The notes under the pieces: model-generated | Told to the model about the DNA's origin: nothing | The model's database searches: none | Seen by the model: the letters and a program-made list of their open reading frames with translations, nothing else | Origin: Cyprinodon diabolis | Taxonomy: Eukaryota; Chordata; Actinopteri; Cyprinodontiformes; Cyprinodontidae | DNA: 64,000 bases | Assembly (NCBI GenBank): GCA_030533445.1 | Contig: CM060065.1 | Span: forward strand, 48,857,964 to 48,921,963 | Direction of reading: 5' to 3' | Program-made: the position numbers and the translations under genes | Part shown: positions 11,760 through 23,503 of the stretch, piece by piece | How positions within the stretch are numbered: the first letter of the stretch is position 1 | Layout: each line of letters opens with the position of its first letter

Positions 11760-12121
11760 AATTCTTTAAGTAATTGTAATTTGTTCAACTAATTGATTTA
11801 TCTAAAATTTTGAAAACATTTCTAAGTACATAAAACTTTGGAATAAATTTTTGACAATTAATATAACTGTAAATAGCAAAAAGCAAACAAGATATGGACA
11901 AATGCATGTAATGATATATTTATAAAACAATTTTTTTTAATTTAAATTGAAATATTCTATATTTTTTTCTAAAATGCTGTCGTAAGTTGGGTATTGTTTC
12001 AGAAAGTGGCCTGTTTTAGTGTCTGAGCCCCATTATTCTGGTAAACATTTGATGGATTTACCAAATTAGTCGATGTTCATTTAATTAATTGATTAATCTG
12101 ATTAATTGTTTCAGCTCTAAT
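11760..12121. mobile_element. Degraded AGGGCTGMAAC-family MITE
   Basis: The right end, GATTAATCTGATTAATTGTTTCAGCTCTA, matches the family terminus. The left end is not recognisable. Confidence 0.35.
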
Positions 12122-13288
12122 ACCAAATACCACCAATATTATTGCTAAATGTTCAACAAAACAGGTAAATTCCTTTTTTGTTCCACATGAAAGTTAAAAA
12201 AAAGAATTAAAAAAATCCTAATCTGCACCGTTAACCTACATTAAATACTTGCTGACACTTGAAATCATCATATATTTGTGAATTATCATAAAATCTGTAA
12301 AACTACTGATGACAATCCTGAAAATTTCACATAAACAGATCAAATAATGAGAGAATTGAGATTAATCTTCCCTATATTACGTTGTGACATATTGCATTTT
12401 AACACCAAGACAAATATTTAAAATAAGCTGTAGAATAATAAAAACCCAAAGAGTTTTCTACCTTCCCCTCTAGATGTGGAGATGAGGCTCCTGTTTGCTG
12501 CAGTATTCTACCAAATAAATGTCTTAATGTTGTCCTTTATCTCTTATAGACCAAAAAAAAAAAAAAAAACACCCAAATGACCTCCAACTACTCAAAAAAT
12601 GAAAGGAAGTTTTTCATAAAACGTTTTGCATTCTCTTGCCTATCGTATGAATAGCTCATTTGTAGTAAATACTGTGATTGAAGTTTAACCTCATTCCTTC
12701 AAGCTTTCAAAATGCACGTGTGGGTGTTAATGAGTGAAAACGAGACAGAGAGAGGATACTCATTTCAAGATATCGTTTGTCATTTATAGATTACCCACAA
12801 CAAAGTCCCTTTTTTAAAAACGAAATAAAAAGCAAGGTGACCGTGCAAAGAAGGAATCAGCTGTAAAGGCTGTAAACTCTCTCAACAATCAAAGTTCAAA
12901 TAGTGGCTCCCCCCGGTCTGCTTTGTGATCAGATATCACAGAACGTAACGATCGGCCCTTATGAGTCTTCTATAACTCCACGTATTATCTTTGATGGCAG
13001 CCAATGAACAGGAATGTTATGTGTCTACAGGTGGGTGTGAAGGAGGATCATGGAACATGACTTATTTACAGCTCACACTTATACTTCCTGCTGAGAGTAA
13101 AAGTCTATTAAATGTGACTCCTTCACACAAACAATAGAAAGGCAGCAAAACAGAACTACCTGATAGTAATCTTTAAAAAAAATAAATAAAAAAACATATA
13201 ACTAGTACTAGCACGATGACAACAGGTTGAGGTAAAGTATCAATGCTGTACAATATAGGAAAGTTCAGATTCAAAATAGATCTAACTA

Positions 13289-13870
13289 GGGCTGCTAGTA
13301 ACGATTATTTTGCAAATCAATTTATGTGTTGATTATTTTTCTCAATTAATCAATTAACAGTATGATAGCCAAAGATTCCTTCAAGTCGTAGGGAAGTGGC
13401 ATTTCCGAATTCTCCAGAGTGTTGCCCGACTTTACAAGAGTGAATAAAGTGAATGTGATTGGTCGATTATCAAGGGGGCGGGATTGTTGTGGCGGAAGGT
13501 TTGCAAACAAGTTTGGTTGTGGCCGGATTGTCGGAAGCATCTAGCTAACCAGCTAGCAACTTAGTGCTAGCAGGTTCCCAATGGGAAATTCCATTGGGAC
13601 CAAGTAGCACTAAATTGGTGACTTAGAAACGACGCTGTCAAGGAACGCTATGGACAGCGGAAACATGCAAGAGGAGGAGAGTTTAGTGTCGGAGGTCGTG
13701 GATGAGTCTCCTCCGTCATCCATTTTTTATTTAGAGGAGGAAAGTGGGGACGAAGATGTTTTGGAAGAGGACGCCAAACAACTGAGCCAGAAGGGTGACA
13801 GAGCTGAGAGTTTACCTTTACCAATCAGACCAGGTCACAGGAAAACACCATCAGACGGTTAGCATCAGCT
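13289..13870 (+). mobile_element. 5' part of a hAT-like element with coding start
   Basis: The left end AGGGCTGCTAGTAACGATTATTTTGC matches the AGGGCTGMAAC MITEs. After about 100 bp the sequence becomes GC-richer and is shared with 30350-30720 (for example CAAGAGTGAATAAAGTGAATG and CTAGCAACTTAGTGCTAG). That shared part leads to an ATG and an acidic ORF. I infer that this is the 5' region of the autonomous parent, or a longer relative, of the MITE family. The 3' part is not present. Confidence 0.45.
13650..13862 (+). CDS. Acidic N-terminal ORF of unrecognised mobile-element protein
   Basis: This ORF of 70 residues starts MDSGNMQEEESLVSEVVDES, is rich in Glu and Asp (SGDEDVLEED) and ends RKTPSDG. 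It resembles nothing I can name. The first 25 residues are repeated exactly at 30636, after which the two copies diverge abruptly. Such a boundary could be an exon end or a deletion junction. GGTTAG follows at the ORF end and could be a weak splice donor. Confidence 0.35.
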   Translation: MDSGNMQEEESLVSEVVDESPPSSIFYLEEESGDEDVLEEDAKQLSQKGDRAESLPLPIRPGHRKTPSDG

Positions 13871-14024
13871 AAACGCTCGGATATTTTTATCAGAATATTT
13901 ACATTAAAATCTTTGTCCCTCCATCATCATGTCAACTGATGATGCCCCCCCCCCCCGATCTTCCAATTTACCATTTATATATAGGTAAATATATAAGCAC
14001 ATTGAAAAACATTATTTTTGTTAA

Positions 14025-14271
14025 CCTCTCAAAAGCCACCGGGTCGCCGGCGACCCGTTTTAAAGCGTTTACAAATAATAACTCATTACACTGGTAAAAT
14101 ATTTACCAATATAGACATTTTAGACATTGTTGGAAAGCTTAGATTCTCCACAATTCAACCACCTAGTTCATTTTATGGACACAGCGAGCAGGAAAGCATT
14201 TTACTCACCCAATTTTCATGCATAATGCAAAATAGGCAAGAATTTCCCAAAACGAAGTGGATATTAAGAGA
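14025..14271. mobile_element. piggyBac-like MITE flanked by TTAA
   Basis: It lies between TTAA at 14021-14024 and 14272-14275. Ends CCTCTCAAAAGCCAC and, read inward, TCTCTTAATATCCAC match at 11 of 15 positions. A perfect 18-bp GC palindrome, CGGGTCGCCGGCGACCCG, sits about 20 bp inside the left end. No protein of note. Confidence 0.6.
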
Positions 14272-15099
14272 TTAAATAATGAAAACTATCAAATGTAATG
14301 GGCTCCATCTGGATTAAAATCTGTATCAATATTCAAACAGTTTAGTTAGATTTTTATATTCCGATTAAATTACAACCATTAAAAGACATCTATAAATCTG
14401 GATCATTCTCATGAGCCGCCTGAACCAGCCACATAAAACATTGTCATTACACGTACAGATTAATGAAAAATAAGCACTCAGGCCAACATAAAAATAATAT
14501 GTCCTTTAAGTCGTAGTAAAACCTACTGGGAACATATTTTCACATTCTAAACCTATTTTCTATTCATGTGCACATAGATACAGTTTTGCTTTTTGTTTTC
14601 AATTAAGCTGTTATTATGGTAGGATGTAAATATAAAGTTTAAAGATAATGTACATTTTATTTTTTCACATTCTTTGTGGAAATATTACAATAGAAATTAC
14701 AATGACAATGTGATGATACTTTTCAGTGCATCATTATCAACATCTTTAAAGGGGAACCAAATTCCTGGCAGCCCCCCAGTGTGTGCCGGAAATTACAGAC
14801 ATATCAGGAATTAATTTAATAAAATTGGGTAGTGCTTATAGACCTCTATAAAAGCTGTATAAAAAGCTGGCAGGTTTTATGTGGGAACGATCACATGGTG
14901 CCGTTTCAGCAACAGTTAAGCCTATCACAGTCTACGATCTTCAAAGTAATTTCATGCTTATTCCTTGTCTAATTCTATAGAAATTCAAAGGAAAATAAAT
15001 TACCCTTATCCAACAAATAAGCATATTTGATACTGATCACTAGCTTATGCTAACAGCTGATGAATATAGCAGCGGGGGGTTAGTCAAAAATGACAATTT

Positions 15100-15795
15100 G
15101 AACTTTTTTTTTTTACAGTGTCCTGTCTAGCAATGTGGCAATAAGAATAATTGTCTTGATCAAAAAGAACCCAACAGATTTTACTTTCACAAGTGTAGCA
15201 GTATGGCTATTGCCATATTGCTCCACTTGTTTCATGCGTATAAATTGCTTTATTATAAATATGCAGGGAGTTTTACAGTTTATATGGACACTGCAATGTA
15301 AATAGAGCAGAAAAACAGAAGAAGAAAAAGGAAAAAAAAAAAAAAAAAAGAAAAGATGAAAGAAAGAGGAGATAGCTTCTGTCTCCTTGAACCCCAGTCG
15401 GCCTCAGCAGATGGCCGCTCACACTGAGCCTGGTTCTGCTGGAGGTTTCTTCCTGTTAAAAGGGAGTTTTTCCTCTCCACTGTCGCTACAAGCATGCTTA
15501 ATGTGAGGGATTGTATTTGAGTCAATGAGTCCATGCTATCAACTGGTTTTCCTTAGATAGAAAACTTTGTATCAATTTGACTGTATGATCTGGTTGAACT
15601 GTAAAGTGCCTTCAGATGACATGTGTTGTGAATTTGGCGCTATATAAATAAACTGAATTGAATTGAATAGAAAGGAGATAATGGCAAAACATTTTCAGTC
15701 TGCTTCATCACCTGTAACGAGATGAAAAAAGAACAGCACAACCGAAAGACATGGTACAATAGACAATTTGAACTTTCAACTTGGGGCTAATTCAC
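15100..15795. mobile_element. Unclassified dispersed repeat, split by a LINE 3' end
   Basis: Two parts (15100-15375 and 15671-15795) match, inverted, an uninterrupted copy at 21335-21671: GTGTCCTGTCTAGCAATGTG, CAATATGGCAATTGCCATA-like text, GCAGGGAGTTTTACAGTTTA, a purine-rich run, and CAGTCTGCTTCATCACCTG. The family is not recognised. The insertion between the parts is described separately. Confidence 0.6.
15376..15670 (+). mobile_element. LINE 3' end inserted in the dispersed repeat
   Basis: It runs from CTTCTGTCTCCTTGAACCCC through GCAGATGGCCGCTCACACTG and CCTCTCCACTGTCGCTACAAG to GGCGCTATATAAATAAACTG and a GAATT-type tail. The short duplication ATAG lies at 15372-15375 and 15667-15670. 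The intact paralogue at 21.4 kb shows the empty site (GAGATAGAAAGGAGA). Other copies of this 3' end are at 19.3, 34.2, 46.2, 51.05 and 62.0 kb. Confidence 0.75.
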
Positions 15796-16264
15796 TATTA
15801 ATGTATATTGTGATGTCCTGTTATTCAATAACAGGGATATGACATTGGAACACATTTAGGGTATTGCGATATAACCTGCAGTCTGCTATCTGGTTTCTCA
15901 CAGGCTGATGTTCCGGGCGCAGAAAGAGCCGCAGGAATTGAGCGACGAGGTACACCACAGATAGGGAGCCTGAGCTCTGTAGCTGTAGGCTGTGCTGCAA
16001 GAGCTCCAACACAGTAAGTTTTAGTTACAAAATAAGCGCACATGATAACATGACCAAACATCCCCAGGTTGAATGACCTGTCCCTGCAAATGTCTCTGAC
16101 TTTAGTGTCTGTCAAATAAGAAAAAGATTGTAGCGTGTAGAAAACATGTTGCTGCTGTAACAATAGCTGTTGTTCAGCTTAAAGACGCAGTTAGTTTAGA
16201 AGAGCTGCGCTGCGTAAAGAAAGTGACCATGGATAGTAAAATATATAATAATAATAAAATAAAT

Positions 16265-16484
16265 AATTGAACTTTATTGATCTCACATTGGAGAAATTTA
16301 CCCCTGCATTTAACCCTTCCCGTTGGGGAGCAGTGGGCTGCCATCGTGCAGCGCCCGGGGAGCAGAGTGGGGTTAAGGGTCTTGCTCAGGGACCCAGAGT
16401 GGCAGTCTGTGGGAGTGGGGCTCGAACTCAGAACCCCAGGATTCCAAGCTGTATGCCCTAACCACTAGGCCGCCACTCCCCCTT
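16265..16484 (-). mobile_element. tRNA-derived SINE
   Basis: Read on the minus strand it starts GGCGGCCTAGTGGTTAGGGC (A-box region), has GAGTTCGAGCCCC (B-box region), and continues CCACAGACTGCCACTCTGGG. It ends GAGATCAATAAAGTTCAATT. This structure, a tRNA-like head, a body and an AATAAAGT tail, is a widespread fish SINE type. Confidence 0.75.
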
Positions 16485-17211
16485 TTTATAGGGAGCTGTT
16501 CTGTGACATTATGTGACATTATGGAATGTGGGAATAGATTCATCTTTTTTTTGAGTTGATACCAGTGGAAATAAAGGATTGGCTCAAGCATTACTGGAGT
16601 TATCAATCAATGGAAATAAAATAAATAATTAAGGCTAAAATCCAAGCCTTTATTTAAAAAAATGGTTCACTAGACTAGAGGAGAGAAAATAAGAAAAACT
16701 ATTTACAAGATGATTTTAAAAAGTAATCGAGGAGCTTTAGTCTGTATTTTCAGAGGTAGTTAGGAGTTGTTTTGTCGATTTATTATAATAATTGTGAACA
16801 CAGTCTTTAAGGCTTAGGTATGTTTTTCTTCTTGGACACATTTTAACCTGGAGAGACTCTCCCAGAGAATATCTGAAATTAGAAAGGTTTTATTGACATG
16901 AATGAAATCAATTGTTTGGCGCTCTGGCCCCGGCAGAAGAATTTGATGCTGTGAACTGACATCTGTTTGGAGAAGTAATCTAGAAAAATAATAATTGGAA
17001 TAGTCTCTCCCCAGGGCATGGACACAAGTGGTGGAATAAACCAGAGGATGAGTTGGACTGAGAATAACCTGAGAGTGAGGAGGGTTTGGGTGGAGTGGAA
17101 GAAGGAAGCTAGGCCAAAAACCAAATGAAGAGCATCTTTAAAGAGGATTGACTTCTGCTTGAACATGGGAAATCAGGCTGATAGAAGTCTTCCAGGTTTA
17201 ATCTTTACTTA

Positions 17212-18050
17212 TGCTACGTTCACACCGAACGCAGCAGGCGCGGCAGAAGCAGCGAGTTTACATGCAAAGTCAATGGTTGACGCGCGTATAGGCGCAGCAA
17301 AAGGTCCTTCAGCGCGTTTTGAGCAGCAGGCGCAGCGCTTCGGGCACGTTTAAGCAACTGACGCGCGTTACGTGCAGCAAACGCACTGCTGCTCGAGATG
17401 GCAAAATTGAACTTTTGCTGCTTGACGCGCTGCGTCAACCAATCAGAGAAGCTGATCTGGGAGCTGGCAGAGAGACAGACACAACGCTAATGACACAGAG
17501 CGCTGTGATCACTCCTCTGAAACAGTTTATTGACGCATAAATTAACTTAAAATGCAGAAATCTGCCTGCAGAATATGTTCGCTGTTATTATCCTGGTGCC
17601 TGCAGTGTGGATTATTTAGATGAAAAACACCTACCAGCTGCCGCGGTGAACCACGAGGAGGCGACCCGCCCAGAGGCTGCTGTTGAAGGGATTCCTACTG
17701 TCGGCGCACCGCTGGTATGTGGCGGTCTGAGCGGCTCCGACAGAAAAAATACTGGAAGGCAGGATGGTAATCTGGATGAACTGACTGCAATGATTAAGTT
17801 TTCAGGTGGATTTTCCCACTTAAAAACATATTAAAACTACTTTATTCCCACTGATCACAGCAAATATAGCTGCAAGGCGAAGAAAGGATAGGATAGCTCC
17901 GCCCAACGCGCGTCAGACACACTTTTGCACCGTGCAGCCAGAGCAGCAAAGCTGCTTCAGCCGCGCGTCAGAACTAACTGGTACAAGCAGCAAAAATGAA
18001 GCAGCAGACGCGATTTTGCTGCTCCTGCTGCGTCCGGTGTGAACGTAGCA
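17212..18050. mobile_element. PIF/Harbinger-type non-autonomous element (839 bp)
   Basis: The ends TGCTACGTTCACACCGAACG and, read inward, TGCTACGTTCACACCGGACG are inverted repeats continuing into GCAGCAGG. The element is flanked by TTA at 17209-17211 and 18051-18053, the 3-bp TWA duplication of Harbinger elements. The interior is GC-richer than its surroundings and full of GCAGCA and GCGCGT motifs. Short ORFs are present, but none has a transposase or Myb-like domain that I can recognise. Confidence 0.8.
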
Positions 18051-18053
18051 TTA

Positions 18054-19300
18054 AGCTTCATAAGAGGCAATAACAAAAAAATGGAGGTGATGATAAAGAA
18101 ACTTAAAGAGAAACCATGAACTAAGAAATATGAGGAGGTAGATATAATCACCTGATTATCTCTTGGGTTGTAGCTACCAGAAAAGAATTTATAGAATTTT
18201 CTTAAAACAATAATTTAAAAAAATGTTAGAGAAGTTTCATCAACCTGGCATAATAATGTTCAGAAGTTTGTAAAGGATTAAGAACTATATTATTAAATAC
18301 GTTTTGGCTTCAGTATATTGTCCAAACCTAATTCAACCTGATTCCTACCAGGACCTTATCTTACTGGTGCATCATCCATCTAGACATATAAACATAGATC
18401 CAGTAGTATAGTTGTAAAAAAAACAAGAAGGGGGATGGTGTAATGATTATTATAATTTTTTTGGTAAGCATACATAGCTTAAATAATATAATCTATTAAC
18501 CTAAAGCAATATGCATGGTCTGGTTGTTCCACGTCAGGTACGTCGGTCATTGACCTTGACCGAGGCACCTTACTGTAGAACTGCAGTCAATCCCTGGACT
18601 GGCATGGCTATCACTGCCCCTACATAGTTAGGGACTAATTTTGATCGGGCTAATCGTAAACTCACAGCCAACCAAATGTTGAAAGGGCAATATTATTGCC
18701 TTTACTGTTAATATACAGTAGAAATGTTACACGTTCAATAATAAAATGTCACAGGGGATGGTATGGGGGGGATGATTTTAAAGATTTTTTTAAGAAGGAG
18801 GATGCCATTCCCCCTCTCCCCCCTCAACTTGAGTACCGTATAGATCTGTCTATGCATAACTGAGTAGCTGCTACTAGGTTTATGGATTTAGAGATACTCA
18901 TTTGCGTCAAAACAATATAAAATTATCCATTTATATTGCCCAAACTGCCCCACTAAAAGCTCACGGAGAGAACAAGCAGAGGCTTAATCCCTTCCCTCCC
19001 TGCAGCTTCACCAAACCATAAAAACGTGAAGGCTGGGAAGTCAGAACAGGCCTAGTAAAGTCAGAAAACAAATAAACAACGATTTTTATCAATCTTTTGG
19101 GGGGAGCTTTTTCTTTAAGGAATGAAAAAAAAGGAACTGCTTAGCAGTGTACATGCTAAGCTAACACAGCAATGCTTTTTTTTTAAAGGTAATTAATCCA
19201 TGGTTTATGCAACAATGGAGTAGAAGAGTGATTTGTCCGGTGATCGGTTGTGTTGAGTACCATCTGTCTTTTTCTGCTGGAAAAATGGTGACGTTGTGAT
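18054..19300. other. Stretch without identified features
   Basis: AT-rich sequence with small homopurine patches near 18760-18830 (GGGGGGGATG, then CCCCCTCTCCCCCC). No coding sequence and no convincing transposon ends. Confidence 0.35.
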
Positions 19301-19304
19301 CATT

Positions 19305-19410
19305 ACCTTCAATTCTATTCAGTGTATTTATATAGCGCAAATTCACAACGCGTCATCTCAAGTCACTTTACAATTCACCAGATCATTCAGTCAAATCATA
19401 AAGGTGCTTG
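19305..19410 (-). mobile_element. LINE 3' end fragment
   Basis: On the minus strand it reads GATCTGGTGAATTGTAAAGTG, then TTTGCGCTATATAAATACACTG and AATAGAATTGAAG, the tail of the LINE 3' end seen at 15.4 and 51.1 kb. Confidence 0.6.
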
Positions 19411-21330
19411 AGAGGTTAAGCACCATACGTTCCTGTTTGGCAAATTGGTAATCTTGCACCAGAGAGAGCTGCTGTAACTTGCAACCCATGTTCTTCTGCT
19501 TCTGCCACCTAAACAGATTGGAGACCCACACATACAGACCAATACCTACATTGCGACTCACATTAGCTGCTGGAACATAATCTTGAGCCTCCTTCTGATC
19601 TGTGATCAGAACTCTGAGTTACCGGGCGGACAATATTCCCTCAACTACAGAGGGAAAAAACAAAAGAAATTGTTAGGAAATCACTTGAGGCTTGTGGTTA
19701 TCTAAACTGGGCGTTTGTGCTGTCGGCCAATAGGACCATAAGGAAGCAGAGCACTGCTTGCAACATAGAGGAGAAAACAGAACACAACATGCAGCTGAAT
19801 TTCAAACCTAACCACTCAACTCAGATAAAAAGTGGTTCATCCTAACCAGAACGCTCACAGCTAAGCTGAGCGGCGTTGTGTATTCAATCCAGTGTAGTGA
19901 GGACTGTACAGCCTGTTGTCACTGACAACATCTCCTCCAACTAACTGTTAATGATACATAACCAGGATGTGAGGTAGAGCCGGCTTCTTAATAGCTCTCG
20001 AAAAGCGCTGATTAGAAGGTTGCAGAGTCGTATTTAGTTTAGAGGTAGGTCATGACTTGACTATATTAAATTGTTGATCCTCCATCTGTTACATTCTGAG
20101 TTTTAGTCAAGGATCACAAAGCATCCACGAATATAAGATTATTTACAAATCTAACCTCAACCACCTTATTTATTTACCTTTATCTAAACCATGCATAGTT
20201 AATGACTGATCCCCATAAGGACGTGTGATCTCAGCCCGCAGGGCCGTAAATGAGAGTTAAACATGATTCCAGCAGGATTTATTACCACTATCTGCTGATA
20301 TCAACAGAGTAGCAGGGTTTAAAGGCTGTAATCAGCAGAAAACAGCAGCTGTAATCACAGATCTATGCAGCACATTGACCTACTTAAACTACATGGCAGC
20401 TAATACCAACATAAACACACAAAGATGGACAGTAAAACTCTCACTATTCCAGAGATAACCTGTCTTTTCCATTAATGTTTTTATACATTATTAGCATTTT
20501 CTTTTTTATCATTTGAACCCCGCCAGAAAAAAAATAAACTTAGAATCCTAAATTCAACATAAATTAAATCAACAATCTCTTTTTTAATCTTTATTCTGAT
20601 CAAGGTGGAAGCTGACGCCAGAGTTTTGGTTCATTTCTTAGAGCTATTTAATGCATTATTTGATACAAAAGCAGCCCCTACTTCATAAAGACACACAATA
20701 TAAATTATAAAGTAAAGAGTGGTGTTTGAGACCATTTTGTGCTGCTATAATTTATATTAAACTTATGGTAATACTGAAACAATGTACAACAGAGGGGCTT
20801 AATTTGCAACATAGGATTAGATGTTAGTGATTATATTGAAGATAGACTGATACATCGGCTAATATTGTTGGCCAATATTAAAGATTTTTTACTGTATAGG
20901 AATCTGTTGTATGTTTTCATCAATTCATAAGAGCATTTAGCAGCCCTGCCTTTGTCTAGTAATGAAAGACAGAAAACAAAGGTGCTGGCTGCAGTTCAGG
21001 AAGTAGTGGAGTTGAGCAAATAGCCATTTTTAATGGTTTAGTCTGCATCCAGCTCCTGGAGGAAGAGGAAATGTTGCTCTTTCTATATAAGAGTTTGAGC
21101 CGGAGTAAAAGCAGTTTTTCGGCACCAGAGTTGCGGTTTGCTGCGAAACAATCCTTTAAAAACAAGAAGTTTGTTATAAAGATACCAGAATGCTTGGCTC
21201 CAGGTACTCAGAGATTCACTCCCATACAGAAACCCCACATTCATATGTTCAGGTAACACAGAGTACATGTCGGACTTAATAATACTACTTTAGCGATAGT
21301 TTCAAGGTGTTGCTTTATTGAATGTCTCGT
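19411..21330. other. Stretch without identified features
   Basis: Mostly low-information AT-rich DNA. A weak hint of a hAT-like end (TGATACATCGGCTAATATTG) is near 20850. The short ORFs here have no domain features. Confidence 0.35.
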
Positions 21331-21334
21331 ACCG

Positions 21335-21667
21335 TGTCTTTTGGTTGTGCTGTTCTTTTTTCATCTCGTTACAGGTGATGAAGCAGACTGAAAATGTTTT
21401 GTCATTGTCTCCTTTCTATCTCTTCTTTCTTTCATCTTTTTTTTTCTTTTTTCCTTTTCTTCTTCTGTTTTTCTGCTCTATTTACATTGCAGTGTCCATA
21501 TAAACTGTAAAACTCCCTGCATAATTATAATAAAGCAATTTATATGCATGAAACAAGTGGAGCAATATGGCAATTGCCATACTGCTACGCTTGTAAAAGT
21601 AAAATCTGTTTCTCTCTTTTTGGCATCAAGACAATTATTCTTATTGCCACATTGCCAGACAGGACAC

Positions 21668-21701
<34 letters not shown>
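21335..21701. mobile_element. Inverted, uninterrupted copy of the 15.1 kb dispersed repeat
   Basis: It matches 15100-15375 plus 15671-15795 in reverse, including the pyrimidine run TTTCATCTTTTTTTTTC and CAATATGGCAATTGCCATAC. It ends in a run of 31 A residues (21671-21701), suggesting retroposition. No ORF of note. Confidence 0.65.
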
Positions 21702-21705
<4 letters not shown>

Positions 21706-22019
21706 ACCAGGATGCTAAGCAGCAGAAGGGTAAGGCTGCAAATTATCCAGAATTGAATGTGATACCATTATTGTGATATCATATATATATTAAGGCTTCC
21801 TCACCTTTCTCTGTTTTTCTCATGGTGAAATAAATCTGATGTTAAGGGTTTAATTCCCTACAATACAAAAGTCTTCATTGAATGTGAGCCTCCACTGGAG
21901 GAGAAATAGTTCAGGTTGGAAACTTTGACCTACTGGGACGTTACATTTTTGCTCTGTTTTAGCACACAATAAAATAAATTAAAAAGTTTGTTATTTCTAT
22001 AAAAAAAATGGAACCCTTA

Positions 22020-22802
22020 AACAGAGGCTAGTGCATCCTAAAGATAAAACCCCCAGACCGAATATGAGCGGAGTGGTATATGCTGTTCAGCGCAGCGAGG
22101 AATGCTCTGATCTTTATATTGGAGAAACCAAACAACCTCTCCACAGGCGCATGGCCCAACACAGAAGAGCGGCCACCTCTGGACAAGACTCCGCAGTACA
22201 CTTAGACCTTGTGGACAAAGGACATTCTTTTGAGGATCAGAATGTCCATATTCTGAATGAAGAAAATAGGTGGTTTGAGAGGGGCGTGAAGGAAGCCATC
22301 TATGTTAAGAGAGAAAAACCAACTTTAAACAGATGTGGTGGACTCAGATTCCAGCTTCCAAAAACATACAATTCAATCATAGACATGATCCCTTCCAGAT
22401 ATCACCAAACCCCCCACCCCATCACAGAGGAACGAGGGACCTACCCGCTCCAGCCGGTGAACAATACCTCCTTAACGACCGAACCTTAATCATAGACAGG
22501 TTCAGATATTACAGGAGACAATCCCCCCCTTAACGGCAATCCCCCCTTTAACGACCGACCCCTAGAATCATAGACAGGTTCAGATATTACAGGCTAACGA
22601 TGGAACTAAACGACCCATTCATCGGTTACCATTTGCATGTTTCCAAGCAATACAAGGCCTTGTCCATATAAGACTCAAACTCACCCAAAGCTTCCTGGAG
22701 AGGTGGCGAAACGTCTTCAAATCTTGAAAACCAAGTCCAGTGGATATTTTTTTAATTTTTACGGAATGACTATGACCTGGATGACTGAGAACCTTCATCA
22801 GC
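22020..22802 (+). mobile_element. Penelope-like retroelement, 3' part
   Basis: It contains the GIY-YIG endonuclease end of a Penelope-like element and then a non-coding 3' region with GTGGCGAAACGTCTTCAAAT and TGACCTGGATGACTGAGAAC, text typical of fish copies. A direct repeat of CATAGACAGGTTCAGATATTAC occurs at about 22492 and 22569. The reverse transcriptase portion is absent (5' truncation). The element stops at a piggyBac-like fragment near 22803. Confidence 0.75.
22031..22489 (+). pseudogene. Penelope-like polyprotein, C-terminal GIY-YIG fragment
   Basis: The open frame of 152 codons carries SGVVYAVQ (the GIY position), DLYIGETKQPLHRRMAQHR (the YIG motif and following Arg), KGHSFEDQNVHIL, RWFERGVKEAIYV and PTLNRCGGLR. 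These blocks are the conserved GIY-YIG endonuclease region that nicks target DNA for Penelope-like retrotransposition. The RT domain that should precede it is missing, so the fragment is dead. The Met at the start is not a true initiation site. Confidence 0.8.
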
Positions 22803-22805
22803 AAG

Positions 22806-22974
22806 ACTACACAAAAAATAATCTTGACTTATCGCATAGTAATAAATTATTAGTATCAAAAATGTATTTCTGTTTTTTCTTTTTACATGTTATGTTAAAA
22901 GGCCAAATAAGGACTTCAAACCAAAAAAAAGTAATTTTCTGTTTTGTTTTATTCTTGGATCAGGCTTTAAAGGG
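22806..22974. mobile_element. Truncated piggyBac-like MITE
   Basis: Inverted partial copy of 4066-4372: AAAAAATAATCTTGACTTATCGCATA and GTTTTATTCTTGGATCAGGC match, and it ends CTTTAAAGGG next to TTAA (22975-22978). The other end is replaced by the Penelope-like 3' region. Confidence 0.55.
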
Positions 22975-23142
22975 TTAAGATCATCAGAAAACAAAGTGGT
23001 CAAGGTTGTTCCTTACAGCCTATCATGCACAACAGTCCAGATCCCCAAGTCTAGGGCTGTAAACGATAGTAGAAAATCGGATGATGGTCTTTCCTCTCCT
23101 TCCCATCTGTACTTACACACTGTGACCTTTTGCAGTGATAGC

Positions 23143-23496
23143 TAGAGATGCACCGATCTAGTTTTTCCCGAACCGATGCCTGTGCTGAGCGTATCGGCCG
23201 ATATACGATACCACTGCAATTTAAATGTTGATTGAATTAATCATATATCGCGCCATGTGAGTGAACGCTTTAGCCTTGACATAAACTTTTTATATAACGG
23301 GTAACAAATTAACATTTATATACTGTGAATTTACTTTATATTATTTATAACAAATAAGCAGGAAAATAAAGACGTAACAATTCCAGGTAAAATGGACCTG
23401 ATTGGATCTTTAATATCCGATATCAAATCCTTGATATATGATCCAACTAATATCAGAGCCGATATCCGATCCAGGAAACAGATTGGTGTATGTCTA
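23143..23496. mobile_element. hAT-like MITE (GATGCACCGATC type)
   Basis: The left end TAGAGATGCACCGATCTAG and right end CAGATTGGTGTATGTCTA are imperfect inverted repeats. The interior has GATATCCGATATC-like runs. I could not show a target duplication. Confidence 0.5.
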
Positions 23497-23503
23497 AATA
23501 CAG

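Noticed and set aside
17159..17834. Several ORFs within the 17.2-18.05 kb element
   Set aside because: They come from GC-rich GCAGCA/GCGCGT sequence of the Harbinger MITE and show no transposase or Myb-like domain.
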